Positions 42,393-56,265 of a stretch of 64,000 nucleotides of DNA are shown one piece after another. Position 1 is the stretch's first letter, and the number at the start of each line of letters is the position of its first letter. A program made the translations under genes and the position numbers. Below the pieces are notes generated by a model that was not told where the DNA came from, ran no database searches, and saw only the letters and a list, made by a program, of their open reading frames with translations. Source of the DNA: Pogonophryne albipinna (taxonomy: Eukaryota; Chordata; Actinopteri; Perciformes; Artedidraconidae); assembly GCA_028583405.1 (NCBI GenBank), contig CM053260.1, forward strand, positions 15,871,026-15,935,025, in the 5' to 3' direction.

Positions 42393-42602
42393 TGTAGTGC
42401 CGAGAGATAGGGAGTCGGAGGCGGTGCAATGAAGGTGCAAACGGGTACTTTATTAGGGAGTAGAAAAGGACATGTTGTCCGGTTGCAGTCCGGGAAGAAG
42501 AGAGAGAAGCCAGGAGGGCACACAACATATAGACAACACACAACATGTCCGTGTGGAAACAAAACGAATTTTGAACCAGTGTATTAATAGGTGGTCACCA
42601 CA
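42393..42602 (-). repeat. 3' LTR of the minus-strand retrotransposon
   Basis: 210 bp, matching the right LTR almost base for base except for two indels: an extra TGAAGGTGCAAAC-type segment here, and about 20 bp missing near 42566. The few substitutions suggest recent insertion. Confidence 0.88.
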
Positions 42603-42616
42603 CAAGCCCCCCCCAG

Positions 42617-43430
42617 AATTAAAAAATGGCAAAATAAATCCTCGCGTCCGTAGAGGAAGCACCACAGGGGCCGAGGAGGGCGGGGTCATGGAACGGGCCA
42701 CGAAAGGGGGCCGCAGGAGAGGATAGGGGCCCCAACGAGGGCGAGGGCACCCCCACCGGGGGCGGGCCGGAACGGGCCGTCGTAAGGGGGCCGCAGTAGG
42801 TGTCGTGGCGAACCCAGCAGGAATGAGCACTGCCCAGCCGCAGGTGAAGGCACGGCGGCGGGCATGAAATCTCCGGAAGGACGGAGCGGTATCCCAGGGA
42901 GGGAGGAGCAGTCACCCCGGGAGGAAGGAGCGCAACCCGGCCGCAGGCAGACGTGCAGCGGCGGCGGGCACGAAGTCCTCAGCAAGCCTTGAGGTATCCC
43001 CGGGTGGCAGGAGCAGTCTCCCCGGGAGGAAGGAGCCGTGGACAGATGAGAGGCCAGACAGGGTCCCGGAGCGTGCCACGCATTGGCCAATGGAGCATGG
43101 GCGACGTCCGGAACTGTCGAGGCGACACGGGGTCCAGGAGTGCGCCACCCAGGCGCCGATGAAAACGTGAGTGGCGTCTGGATATCCCCGGAAGGCAGGA
43201 GAGGCCAGACAGGTTCCGGAGCGCGCCACCCACGGGCCGATGGCAGCATGGGCGACGTCCGAAACCGTCGAGGAGAGGCGGGGTCCAGGAGTGCGCCACC
43301 CAGGCGCCGATGAAAACGTGAGTGGCATCTGGAACCGCCGTCGAGGTGGTGAAAAAGGTGAGAGTGTCCACACGAGGTCAACCGGCTGGTCGAACCTCCT
43401 CGCCTCTCACGCCCAGTGTCGTTTTCTCCT
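42617..43430. repeat. GC-rich minisatellite-like tandem region
   Basis: Units of about 151 bp repeat at about 43045 and 43196. For example GCATGGGCGACGTCCG recurs at about 43095 and 43246, and CAGGCGCCGATGAAAACGTG near 43149 and 43300. Shorter shared blocks (CCGGGAGGAAGGAGC at about 42917 and 43022) continue leftward. Several open frames on both strands result from composition and repetition, not from known proteins. Confidence 0.75.
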
Positions 43431-44362
43431 GGAGGCCAAGGGAAGCTAGGCTTCCCCTGTTTTTTCGGATTGTAGTTATAATTTTAATAAATAAATAAAA
43501 ACACTTCGTTTAGTTTCGGAAATTCTTTGTTGTGTGTTGCTGCCGGCCCGTCTCTCCCCCATTCTCATTGAGTATTTTACAAAGAGTGAAACAGCGCCCC
43601 TCTAGATGTTATGGTGAAACTGTAGATTGCACTCTCTGTTGCGAGAGGAGGCCAGCCGAAATTGGCTTCCCTTGGTGAAAAACAATGGAGGGATTGACCA
43701 ATCAGATGAGACTCACGTCATGCCCCTGCCAACCTGTGATTGGTCAGGGCCATGCCAAGGGAAGCCAGAGGCGGCTGGCTTCCCTTGCCTCACAATCCAA
43801 TCAAATCGCATCAACTTAGTGTTGCAGTGACGTGTCCTAAAACCCGGAATTAAGCTGCGCTCGGTTTCCCTCGACAAAAAAGCAATGGGAGTTCTCCATA
43901 GGATTTTGGAAAATAGCTCGAAATAAGGTCAGTGGAAAACGAACCTGTTAGATAAATGCACGTTGTGTTCAGTCGGATAATATCCACATGTCTACCCTAC
44001 TTTTATAATTTTCGAATCATAAATCTAATCGATAGAAGATAGATAGCGTCACTGCACCACTCTCACCGCCGTTAGAAAGTAGCAAGCAACTGAAGCAAGT
44101 GCAATTATGGAGGGTGGAGATTTGGAGTAATCAAAAAATAATTGTACTAAACTTCCGCTACAGCAGCAACAACAAATACAATCTGATGACAGGCCGATGC
44201 CCAAACTGGAGCTGTGTACAGCGAGGAAAAAAGGAACGAATCGGACGTAAAACGTTAAAGGTCTCCTGATTTAGTTTTTGAATGAATGCTTATTAGAGTT
44301 TGGGCTGGAGAGTGAGTGCGGACCTGTCGGTTAGATAACAGGCGTGTGTAAGTCCTGCATCT
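43431..44362. other. interior of the LTR element, unassigned
   Basis: The motif GGCTTCCC/GGGAAGCC recurs at about 43433, 43444, 43664, 43757, 43780 and again at 45763. A short inverted pair CCAAGGGAAGCCAG...CTGGCTTCCCTTG lies at 43755-43787. No coding sequence recognised. Confidence 0.45.
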
Positions 44363-44370
44363 GTATGATA

Positions 44371-45655
<1,285 letters not shown>

Positions 45656-45909
45656 GTATGATACAAATGTGTGTAAAATGATACCGGGTGCTGTAATCAC
45701 TCATCTGGTTACGTTATTACATTGACCACCACACCCCCGACCCAAAAGAAAGGACGTATTATTGGCTTCCCCTAATTTTTTCCCCACCCCACGCTACTGC
45801 TCACGCCCCGAAGAAACAAACCCACGAGGTAGCAATCGGGTTGCTGGTCGACCCAGCAGGTCGTGCATCGTCCCCCTGTTGGATGGAAGGCTGATGCGGG
45901 AATGGCGAG

Positions 45910-47468
45910 CAACGTCTATGGAGTCAGATTTGGGTCAATATTCTAGCGCGTAAAACAAGCTACTCACGAGCGGAAAATGTGCTTTTACACGCGCATAAAA
46001 TGACCCTCGCGCGCAGATTAAACTCCCGCGAGCGGCTATGCGCTCACTCGCGAGAGAGACAGCCCTCTCACTCGCTCGCGGAGTCTGTCTACGCGCACAT
46101 GAAAAGTTTCTGGGACTTTGGGGCGGAGCCACTGGACTTTGATTGACAGCTGCAAGGAAGCCCGGAGTTGCCAGGTTTGATAAATGCCTGAACTACCAAG
46201 AGCCCAGGAGTGACAGCTGCAAGATCAGTTGGACGAGATTGAATGGTAAATGTGTCCATAAAAAACTATTATATTCGTAAAGTGTACAGCTAATATATAT
46301 ATATATATCTTAATGAATTTTATATAAAACAATATATTTTTGAGTGGGCTGTATCTGTCGAAAACTGCTGTATGCACCTCCCTTACGAAATGAACTATAA
46401 ATGAATTTTAGTATTACTATAGTATACTGTAACGATCACAAAGGGAGTCGGAAACAGGCTTCTAGTTATTAGGCTTTAATAACTTCTTCTTATTCACGGA
46501 TGATCACAGGTTCATGTACAGCTTGTGGGTTCAACCTCACACTAACACTAACTCCCACACATACCCCTATATATAACAGTGTCACAACTTCCCGCCCTCC
46601 CCCGTCTGCTCCCCCAACCACAGGCCCGCACCTCAACCAGATGCCTGAGTGACACCCTCAGCATCCTATACAGGGTCGCTACAATACTATAAGAGTTGTA
46701 TAGTGTCCTTTAGTAAGTTTGTATTTTTCACCAGCTATTGTATTACTATAGTTTTTTATGTAGTGCCATTTTATTAGCTATAGTAGCCCTATAATATTTC
46801 AATAGTAATACTATGTATCTAGATCTTTGTAGTATTCCTATATTATTTTAAATAGTATAACTATAGTATAATATATAGTGTTTCTGTAGTTGTTTTTTGA
46901 ACACACTATAGAACACTCCTATAGTAATAGTATGATGTTGTCATAATGAATGCATATTATTACTATAGTGTTTGTAAAAGTATTGCACTCCTAGAATTAA
47001 TGTGTAATTTTTTTTTATCAAATTAATTTATATATATATATATAGCTGTGTAGCTGTACACTTTACGAATATAAATTACGAATATAATAGTTTTTTATGG
47101 ACAACTTTACCATTCAGTCTCGTCCAACTGATCTTGCAGCTGTCACTCCTCGGCTCTTGGTAGTTCAGGCATTTATCAAACCTGGCAACTCCGGGCTTCC
47201 TGGCAGCTGTCAATCAAAGTCCAGTGGCACCGCCCCAAAGTGTCAGAAACTTTTCACGCGCGCGTAGACAGACTACGCGAGCAAGTGAGGCTGACACTCC
47301 CGCGAGCGAGCAAGAGGGCTGTCTCTCTCGCGAGCGAGCGCATAGCCGCTCGCGGGGGTTTAATCTGCGCGCGGGGGTCATTTCATGCACGTGTAAAAGC
47401 ACATTTTCCACTCGTGAGTAGCTTGTTTTGCGCGCTAGAATATTGACCCAAATCTGACTCGATAAACG
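45910..47468. repeat. large palindrome (foldback element), arms about 400 bp
   Basis: The left arm 45910-46308 and the right arm about 47030-47468 are inverted copies with few differences, starting ACGTCTATGGAGTCAG and, from the right, ACGTTTATCGAGTCAG. The arms are CG-rich outside (GCGCGCAGATTAAAC, CTCGCGAGAGAGACAG) and end in TA runs inside. The loop of about 720 bp is AT-rich, dense in ACTATAG words, and holds a solo LTR. It may be a transposon with long inverted repeats, or part of the host LTR element. No clear target duplication is visible. Confidence 0.85.
46428..46683 (-). mobile_element. solo LTR with 4-bp target duplication
   Basis: 256 bp starting TGTAACGATC and ending GGTCGCTACA, flanked by ATAC at 46424-46427 and 46684-46687. 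On the minus strand it has a TATA box (TTATATATAGGGG) followed by ATTAAAGCC, a weak poly(A)-like signal, hence the strand. It resembles neither LTR of the surrounding element. Confidence 0.78.
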
Positions 47469-47618
47469 TCCCCAGCTCTTCTGCGGGGCGCGCACCGAGC
47501 CTCAGTCCGCGTGCCGGTGGCAGCCACGGACAATTCCAAAAAATCCCCGGCATTTCGAGAAAGAAACTTGAGTTCCTTTTGCCGTGTTCGGGTCCATCCC
47601 GGAAACTTCTCGAGTCTT

Positions 47619-47631
47619 GTCAGGGTCACCA
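47619..47631 (-). other. probable primer-binding site of the LTR element
   Basis: On the minus strand TGGTGACCCTGAC starts one base after the LTR end, as expected for pairing with a tRNA 3' end (CCA). The tRNA species was not determined. Confidence 0.65.
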
Positions 47632-47632
47632 G

Positions 47633-48316
47633 TGTAGTGCCGAGAGATAGGGAGTCGGAGGCGGTGCAAAAGGGTACTTTATTAGGAAGTAGAAAAGGAC
47701 ATGTTGTCCGGTTGCAGTCCGGGAAGAAGAGAGAGAAGCCAGGAGGGCACACAACATATAAATGCAACACTTTCGAGTGGCCCATGGTGGTGGTGGGGTT
47801 ATGGTATGGGCAGGCGTATGTTATGGACGACGAACACAGGCCACTCGATTCACAACATTACCCTAACCATAACCCTAACCCTACCCCTCATACTGACTGG
47901 TTTTCGGACCCCCCCAGACCCCCCCAATAAAGCAAAAATGCACGTTTCAGAGTGGCCTTTTATTGTGGCCAGCCTAAGGCACACCTGTGCAATAATCATG
48001 CTGTCTAATCAGCATCTTGATATGCCACACCTGTGAGGTGGGATGGATTATCTCGGCAAAGGAGAAGTGCTCACTATCACAGATTTTTTCAGATTTGTGA
48101 ACAATATTTGAGAGAAATGGTTATTTTGTGTATATAGAAAATGTTTTAGATCTTTGAGTTCATCTCATGAAAAATGGGAGCAAAAACAAAAGTGTTGCGT
48201 TTATATTTTTGTTCAGTGTATATAGACAACACACAACATGTCCGTGTGGAAACAAAACCCCAACTGTAGTTCCATGTGTGAATTACGAACCAGTGTATTA
48301 ATAGGTGGTCACCACA
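47633..48316 (-). repeat. 5' LTR of the minus-strand retrotransposon, split by a MITE
   Basis: About 224 bp of LTR sequence interrupted at 47761-48220. It starts TGTAGTGCCG and ends GGTGGTCACCACA on the plus strand, matching the left LTR. It is the 5' LTR because the PBS lies on its inner side. Confidence 0.87.
47761..48220. mobile_element. Tc1/mariner-like MITE inside the LTR
   Basis: The right end AAAGTGTTGCGTTTATATTT then TTTGTTCAGTGTA, and the left end AAATGCAACACTTT, are inverted repeats, but the left one lacks the outer 12 or so bases (ACTGAACAAAAA). TATA flanks both sides (47757-47760 and 48221-48224). The internal text (GTGGCCAGCCTAAGGCACAC, GGATGGATTATCTCGGCAAA) is, from memory, a widespread vertebrate Tc1-like repeat. 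It also carries a short telomere-like CCCTAACCATAACCCTAACC at 47865. Confidence 0.8.
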
Positions 48317-48951
48317 ATACTATCATGTTTTTTTGCTGTATATTGAACAATGAGCTTAAAGAAACTTTACTATTGGCCTTGTAGGCTAATTTGTCTATCT
48401 CGTATGTGTAGTTAAATTGTGTAAGTCATGTATTTTATACATGCAATTGATATAAAACTTTAGATTTGTGAGTGTTTTATTATTTCTATTGTTAAATGAT
48501 CTTTTACATTTTTAGTACTGATCTGTTTCTGTAGGTTTACTCAGAGTAAGATGTGTGGAACTCTATATATATTTGCATGATGTGAGGAGAAACACAAATC
48601 GTGTGTAAGTCATGTATCTATGATAGATTTTCTTTTGGGTTACTGCGTACACCGAGATAAAAATAAAAGTAGTTAAATACAAATTCCCTGCAATAAAATC
48701 ATATGTTTAATATGAAGTCCAAGCATATCAATGAAGGTTATAAGAATGATCTGTACACAAATTGTATTCAAAAGCACCACAGCAAAAAGTTGAACCAACA
48801 CGATTATAACCTTGAAGGCAGTTTTTATTAAATTGCTCTTGCACTAGTATAGACTGCATCAGTCTAACCTAGCAGTATCTAATAAACTGGTGGTAGTCGC
48901 TGTATAAAACGCAACACATAAGATATATGTTTTTTGCGGATACAGCTAAAG

Positions 48952-48953
<2 letters not shown>

Positions 48954-49034
<81 letters not shown>
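48954..49034. repeat. (CA)n microsatellite
   Basis: 81 bp of CA. Confidence 0.96.
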
Positions 49035-49036
<2 letters not shown>

Positions 49037-49196
49037 AACCATAATTGAGATGGACGGCACTCATTTCCTCAAACCTAATGCATGTATGTACTGCTGTGCT
49101 GCTTAAACAGAAAATGTGCGTTTGCTTTTCAATGATTCTTTTAGCTTGTTACATGTGTTTTATTGATTTGATTATGTTGTGTGTGTATACAAGTGC

Positions 49197-49199
<3 letters not shown>

Positions 49200-49230
<31 letters not shown>
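49200..49230. repeat. (GT)n microsatellite
   Basis: About 31 bp of GT. Confidence 0.9.
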
Positions 49231-49232
<2 letters not shown>

Positions 49233-51578
49233 TTTGCTCCTCAGACTAAGCCATCATGGCTCCCCCCTCATCATGCCCGACAGGTGTTATTACATTGAAA
49301 TGAGAGCAGTGATGTATGCATCTGTAATGTGGACCTGTCCTCTTCTGCTTGATGGAACCTGACGCCTCTCATTATCATGACGCGTGTGAGAAAAGAACAA
49401 AGTACCGACCCTTTGCCTGAAGTGCTGCTCATAAGGCATTATGAAGCGTCGTAAGCACATTTTATGAAGGCATTGACGAAAAGTGACACCTCCCATTTTA
49501 AAAATCTTTCAAAGGGCTAACAAATCCAGTGTCAGTTCTATTTAGTTTAGATAAATGACGATTCTGTTGCAATGTGGATTCAAGATAATAAAGTACCTAG
49601 GCAGAGTCAAATGATCGTGACAGAATAATGCCTTTTATTCAGATCTGACTAATAAAACAGTGTCACTAGCTACTTATATCAACAGTGGCCTTTATAAAAA
49701 AGAGAGCAGTCAAACATACATTGCTGAAGTATAAATGGTATTTGACAACAGGTGAGTTAAAAAACACTTTTTTTAATAGAAAACAACTGCTACTCCTCTG
49801 TCCTTATCTACTTTACTAGGGCTGTAAATCAAGAATGACTGTATCGTACAATTTGAACAGTAATTCGGCAATAAAACTTCCAATGAAATGCCTGTCCCAG
49901 TTTTTCAAGGTGAAGTTATGTTGATTAATGTCTTGATTCGTCATTCCAAAACCCACGTTTTTTTGCTTTTAATATGATACAAAACACTGGAAAAGCAGGA
50001 AATTGTCATCATTGTGAACCTGGAAAGGGACATTTCAGCTGTTTGTGCGTGAAGAGTTACTTACTAAATAATGATTCATTTATTTTCATACTAGTGGTGG
50101 CCAATTATCTTTCTGTTATATCTGTAACATTTGCAGATTTGTGATATTATAATAAATCAGTTTTGCCAAAATCGGATTCAAATGTATAAAAATGCAATCT
50201 GATTCTGCACAAACACACATATTTACTATACTGTTTATTAATATAAGAGCGGCGTTTTGACTTGCAAGCTGCTTTTCTGTGCATCCCACTTCTTAGTCAG
50301 TTCACATGTCTTGGTTACTGATTTGTAAAAAACACAAAGCCCTCTCTTGTGTTCTTTTTTGTAGGTAATTAATAAAGCTTCTGATATGGCGTTATCCTAC
50401 TGGTTGTTGTGCCATAGAGACCCAAAGAATAAGAAGATCTTCGTTCCTAACAAACTACGGCTGCAGATTTGACTTCTGTGCCACTGTGAACACAATGAGC
50501 AGGAATGAATAAAAGATAAAGACATTATTTTGTTGCATGAAGAGAAGAAACCAATGGGGGCAAGACAAAAGAAACAATAAACGGAATACATCCTTAATGC
50601 AGAGCAGTGAACACTTTCATCCTAGGGATTTTTGTTGGGGTCAAGGTCACCATCTCTTACCTATATATTATAAATCGTTTGTTCTTGCATTCGTGCTTTT
50701 CTCTCCTTATAAATTCCTTGTGAATATTACATGTCGTTTTGTGGAATTTCAGATCTCTCTTTGACTAGCACATAAAATCAACATGCAAAGGTTTTATCTT
50801 TAAATATGTCTCTCAAAACGTCATGCAGTTGCATGTAATCTACTAGTGAATTATGCAGCGCGGAATAGCTCGGCTTTACACTTTATCTCCACTTATCTTT
50901 GAACATCTAAACACTTCTGATTGCCAAGCCACAGACATGTTGGCCTCTGCCTGAACATCTGTCTCATTCCAATTCAGTCCAACTTTATTCACAGCAAAAC
51001 AGATGTGATGCCTTTGAAGCATTAGCCCGAGCTGCTGAGTAATACAGCAAGTTGATGTGATACAATTATTCGTCATGTGATTGTAAATAGTGTTTCCTAA
51101 CTGCAAAGCTGCTGGGCTTTTATGCTGCACTTTGTGGTCTCGATTGAACAGGTCAGTCTGGATCGCTCCTGTTGTGGCAGACTGTCCTGGGAGAATGCAA
51201 ATGTCGTTATTTATTATACGTTATATTGTTGGGTTATAAGATGTACTGAACATATTTGAGTGTTTGTATGCTCTTATACATTTAGTTTGATAGTCAATAG
51301 CTCCAGCACCTCCAGGTGAGCAGTTATTTTTTTTGCGTTGATTAAATGTGGATGCCTATCGATGATATTTTGAATGAATCGTTCCTGGACAGCTTTACGT
51401 TTTGGGCACCATGTGAGGAAGTGCTGCTTTGTCTACACTGCAGTTCCTCCACAATGTTGGCACGGCGAACAGGGCCCACAGAGCCAGCTGGCCCTGGATC
51501 AGAGGCTCGTCCGGGTGTTTCCTCTTGCAGTACCTGGGACATATCAACGTACTAAACTCATGATTTACCTATATAGAT

Positions 51579-51740
51579 TAGGGGTGGGCAATATGGCCCT
51601 AAAATAATATTATTTCAGGGTCTTTTCCCAACAAAACTGCTTTAAAACATTTTATTATTAATTTCAAGAAACAATTGATCAAAAATAAATATATATAGTT
51701 TAATATTTGCAAGTTTGCCTTTTAAATAAAGGTATTGAAC
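51579..51740 (+). mobile_element. hAT-type end fragment
   Basis: TTAGGGGTGGGCAATATGGC followed by CCTAAAATAATATTATTTCAGGG reads like the 5' end of a common fish hAT/MITE family. The other end is not found within a few kb, so it is a truncated copy. The right limit is arbitrary. Confidence 0.5.
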
Positions 51741-53810
51741 TCGCACACTCCTGCGTTTTTATCATATCATAAATTAGGCTGGTATTATTGTGCCTGATAC
51801 GCCACATATCAGTAGCTCCATTCAAACACCGTTGCATTGTATATGTTTTATTTGACCTTTAGTGATCATTTGCTGTTTACTGACAACTATAACTTTCACT
51901 AAAGGCAAATCACAAAAATTCAACGTCCTTGCTCCTTAGTTTTATATATTTTGCCCTTCATCTCTTAAGATCTCTCCTTCTAAAGTCCTGACTTGACTTG
52001 TTGCACTTTATTTGTTCTAAAAGTGTTAGCATCAAAAAACAACATTAGATTCACAGCAAGATGTTCAGTAATCCTGTTTTATGATCATAGCAGTTAGAAA
52101 AAAACATTCATTTACACACTTACTATATCATTTGTGCACCAGACCTCTTCACATTGCCGCATTACTAATTAATTTTCAAGCCGCTTACTTAACATTGAAA
52201 AACCTTTGCTTAAGTGAGTGGCCAAATCTTAATAGACAGAGGATGTCTGTTATGATGACATAATGGAGTCACTCCAGGTAAACACTTTAAGCAACACAGT
52301 AAAGTGTTCCTGTGGTGTTTATGCCGTCAGTCTGATAACACATTGTGAGCGTGTTGCTGTTTCTCTCGGAGACGGCTCGAGGTGAATCGCATGAAAGGAC
52401 AGCTCAAGTGTATTAGCGAATATAGTATACACATTTTATTACCCTTCATCCCTTTATCTGTGGATGTGAAAGGGTCTATTCACTCGACTGGGCTTATGCA
52501 GTGCACGAACAGGCAGCCAGTCCCGCGTGTGCTGGCTGAGTTTGTCCATGTTCGCTCCAACAATTGAGAGGGACAAAGGTGAACCAACTGATTTGTTGCA
52601 GTCGCTAAAATAATAGAGCAATTTCTTTCCCTAATGCTCATGGTATGCTGTTGACTCACACATACATTGGGGCATACACACACTCACACACACACACTCA
52701 CACACACACGGCCAGGTCTGCTGAGAACAGGCCGTTCGCTCAAATCGTCCTCAAACAATGAAGTGCTGAACAGATCACATCAATCTCTCTCAAGAGAAAT
52801 ATTAGTTTCCCCCCTTTTCCTCCTTCTCCCCCCCTCCCCTCCCATACTGGAAGAGGTTGCGTATGTGATTTTTAGGTACTGCGTTTGAGTGAGTGTATCT
52901 GTGGATGTGTGTGACAGTGTGCAGTGGAAAAAGAAGATACATTTCCAGCTTGTCTCGAATTTAGCTCGAGTCCCCCTGCGATGCAGCCGAAAAACAGTCT
53001 GTGAGATTCCACTGCCCTGACCGCCCCCCCGAGACATAGAACAACGTCTAACTGGCAACACGCTGCACATCAATTACACCTTTATTTGTTGGCTGGAGGT
53101 AGGGTAGAGGAGGCCTTATTTTCACAGCAGCTTAAAAAGGGATTTGACTGCAATATATGATTTATATGTTATTTTAATAGCAGCAGTACCATCCCAAATG
53201 TGCTTAACAGTGAGTAAATCATATGTCTTCACTGTTGAATGCCACTTTAAAAGGCAGAAGACGTTTTTTAAATATGAGAATTAGCTTTCTGAAAGAGGAA
53301 CGAACACTTACTGATAAGGCAGGTTTAGGGTTTAAAGAAGTTTGTCCTTTTTTTTTTGGTGTAGTTTTAAGATTTTTTTTCTCCAAGTCTTAAGAAAGGC
53401 ATTCTCTCGCCGTCTCTCTCCGTCTCTCTCCGTCTCTCTCCCCCCCCCCACCCCCCACTAATCTCTGTATATTAGCTCTCAGGAAGGGAAAGCTCTCTCG
53501 GTGTGTTCTGGCTGTTTTAATATCTGTCAGCTTCATCCTGTGCTCCATCCCTCGGCTTCCTCCTCTCTTATTTTGGCTCTCTGTTTCCTCCCGTCTTCAT
53601 ATTTTATCCCTTTGTTTGACTCCTCTGTCCCCGTCTCCGTTCACTCAATCAGTCCTCGTCAGCGGGCGGCGGCGGACAACTGCGTACATGCAGGGGGACG
53701 ATGGGGTCTACGCCATTTAGTGCGTCGTCTTGGCATTCCTCTTCGCACCCAGTGCTTTTTATCAGAGCAACCCAGGTTTTCTTGACACTCCATATAAACA
53801 CACTGATTAC

Positions 53811-53850
<40 letters not shown>

Positions 53851-56190
53851 GCTGATGCCTAGTGTGCACCTGTGTTTAAGTGTTAACTCTGCCGCCACGT
53901 CTTTCATCAGGCCATCTATTCAAATTACACTAGTTTCAAAACAGCTCATGTGAAGAGCTACTCCTTTTCTTTTTCTTTTCTAACTTGCTTTCCTAGTGTG
54001 TAGTTAACTTTACACAGACATGCATACAATACACCCACCAACTCCACATCCTTTAATATCCATTACTGTCAAGATTGAATCGACAGCATGCCCTTGGGAC
54101 AAGATTGTATAACTGTGTAGTGAAACATTCTTCTTATAACTACATCTGAATTATTGAATCAAATGTTTTTCTTTAGAAAATAAATTATTTGCCAGGGTTA
54201 AGATTTCATCTTCACATGATACACAATTACAGAACCCCGCTCAAGTGGCTCATGGTTCATACAACTAGTCCCTTGTCATAAAAAACATCACTTTTGTCCT
54301 TACCCGCACTATTTATCACATCACTAACTGCCTTTAAAACTTTATTTCTAGAGACTCTGATGGTCATATGACACAAATTACACTAATCATAAAGACAAAC
54401 GGCAAGAATGTTTTTCTGCCAAGGTTCTTCATCAAACTTTAGATACAAACAAAGGACATAGTTTTAAAGGAGGCATTGTGTGTGTGAAACAGGCTGGCAG
54501 GCTTGAAAATGCCTTCAAATATTGTCTTTTTATGACCTGAGAAGATGGGCTTGTTTCAATCTTAATAATGCATTTTTGTGTTAACCCATGGTATTTTGAA
54601 AGGATTTCATTGAGCCTTAGTTGTAGGCGAAGTTCCTATGAGATAAAAGGACAAGTCATCCTTCAAGTTTATTGAAAACACAAGAATAACCATACTTGGA
54701 GAAACCTCAAAGTTCACTGGATAGTGACGATGCTCTTCAATAGAGCAATGACCTTGCTTCCTATATTTAGTCATTGCCAAATTCAGATTTGTACCACAGT
54801 TCAATTCGCTGTTGTTCTATGCAAGCTCTTTGCACTGAGTTTAAAGCCTGACAGCAGTCACTTTAACCCGGAGAGTCGAGAGGCCGCGGTGAATAATATC
54901 TCCTCCACATCTCCTCTCCAGTGGCCTGACCAACGAGAAAGGCTGTCTGACATGTTGTGTAAAAACATAAATAGAGCAGCTGCAAGGAGCTCAGACTGCT
55001 GCTGCTCCCTGCTAAGTGCTACCATTCGAATGGGGCAAGAGAACCTCATTTTGTGTTTCCCAAAAATACTGACACACATTTAAAGTGTTTGGCTAGAACT
55101 TGGTGGAAGTATAAGTTAATTATTTGCAAAATAAAATGTCCATATGAAGAGAATAAATGGTACACTTAAACAGGAAGGCCATGAAAAAACGAATTTACTA
55201 ATAATATGTTTGAACCTAAACCACTCCAAGCAGCACTATTTACACATCTGGGACCACAACATGCCATTCAATATATTTTGTTATATATATTTTACAGATT
55301 TTAGTTTATTTTTTGGAGCTTTTTTACACTGAACTTGAAGGAAGAAAATATATGTTTCTTTAATGATGCATTATACTTTTAATAGATTTCGTGTTTTTAT
55401 GCTCGGGGCCTGTTGAAAACCTTTTCCAAGTTGTCTGATTATTTGGCTCCGCATGTCTCCGTGACTATTCCTCTTATCAATACTTTCTGAAGTTGAATAG
55501 TTAATACCACAAAAACACTGTATCATGTTTTAGATTCCTATTTGGTTTTACACGCTGTGGTCTGTATGGTTTATACACTTCTTTTGACTGGTTATAGGTA
55601 AAATCACTATTGTGTAACTGCACATTTATTCAATAATTCTTATTATTAATATTAGTGTATATTTCTGTTATAGGGAAGCATTGAAGTGCTTCAATCTGAA
55701 TTGAGCCCTAAGGAGATATTCACATCTTCAGAATATCTGACCTCATTAATCCTGCTCTCATATATATATTTCTTTTTTTGTTTTATTTTTTAAATATATG
55801 CAGAGAGCAGGCATGCTGACGATAGACAGTCCTTCCACACTAAACGAGTAATAGGCATTTTAATGTCTGGACTGCGCAGTTAACATGAAATCTGGACCAC
55901 TCTGATCTTAGTTGTTCTTTTGATTTCATTTATATTCTGTTATGTTTCTACTGATCTCAACATTACCTCTGACAGCCCATCATTACCACATTAAGTAAGA
56001 TATTTTGTCATCTTTAGCTATGCTAATTAATAGATAAACATTGACAAACTGAATTAAACTATAACAACTCTCCGACACCAAGAGCTATACTGCTCTACAC
56101 ACACTATTTTTAAACAATACTCAGTGTTCTTTCTATTCTTGTTTATTTGTAGTTTTGTTTTATTGTAAAATGCCTTGTCTTTTATGCTGC
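51741..56190. other. unassigned stretch
   Basis: No gene recognised. CA tract at about 52676-52709, pyrimidine repeats CCGTCTCTCT at about 53408-53440, and a GT array at 53813-53849. The stretch 53640-53760 is CpG-richer than its neighbours but I could not support an exon. Confidence 0.5.
53813..53849. repeat. (GT)n microsatellite
   Basis: About 37 bp of GT. Confidence 0.92.
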
Positions 56191-56265
56191 TGCAACAAAA
56201 ACAATTTCCCAAATTGGGATCAATAAAGTACCATCTTATTACATTACATTACATTGTAATTATCT
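56190..56265 (+). mobile_element. LINE-like 3' end with ACATT tail
   Basis: GCTGCAACAAAAACAATTTC, then CCAAATTGGGATCAATAAAGTA and repeated TTACA units: the 3' tail of a fish L2/Rex-like LINE. Confidence 0.55.

Larger units (their letters stand above)
48317..51578. other. unassigned stretch
   Basis: No gene recognised. It holds CA and GT arrays at 48954-49034 and 49200-49230, and a possible hAT end (CTAGGGCTGTAAATC) at about 49817. Confidence 0.5.

Noticed and set aside
43045..43340. CRISPR-like spaced repeats
   Set aside because: Unit length of about 151 bp, eukaryotic context and no short repeat/spacer pattern; it is a minisatellite.
42686..43381. 231-codon open frame on the minus strand, Pro/Gly/Arg-rich
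   Set aside because: It covers the GC minisatellite, where stops are rare on several strands; the repeats, not a protein family, explain it.
53640..53790. Possible exon in a CpG-richer patch
   Set aside because: No frame gives a recognisable protein and no convincing acceptor/donor pair was found.
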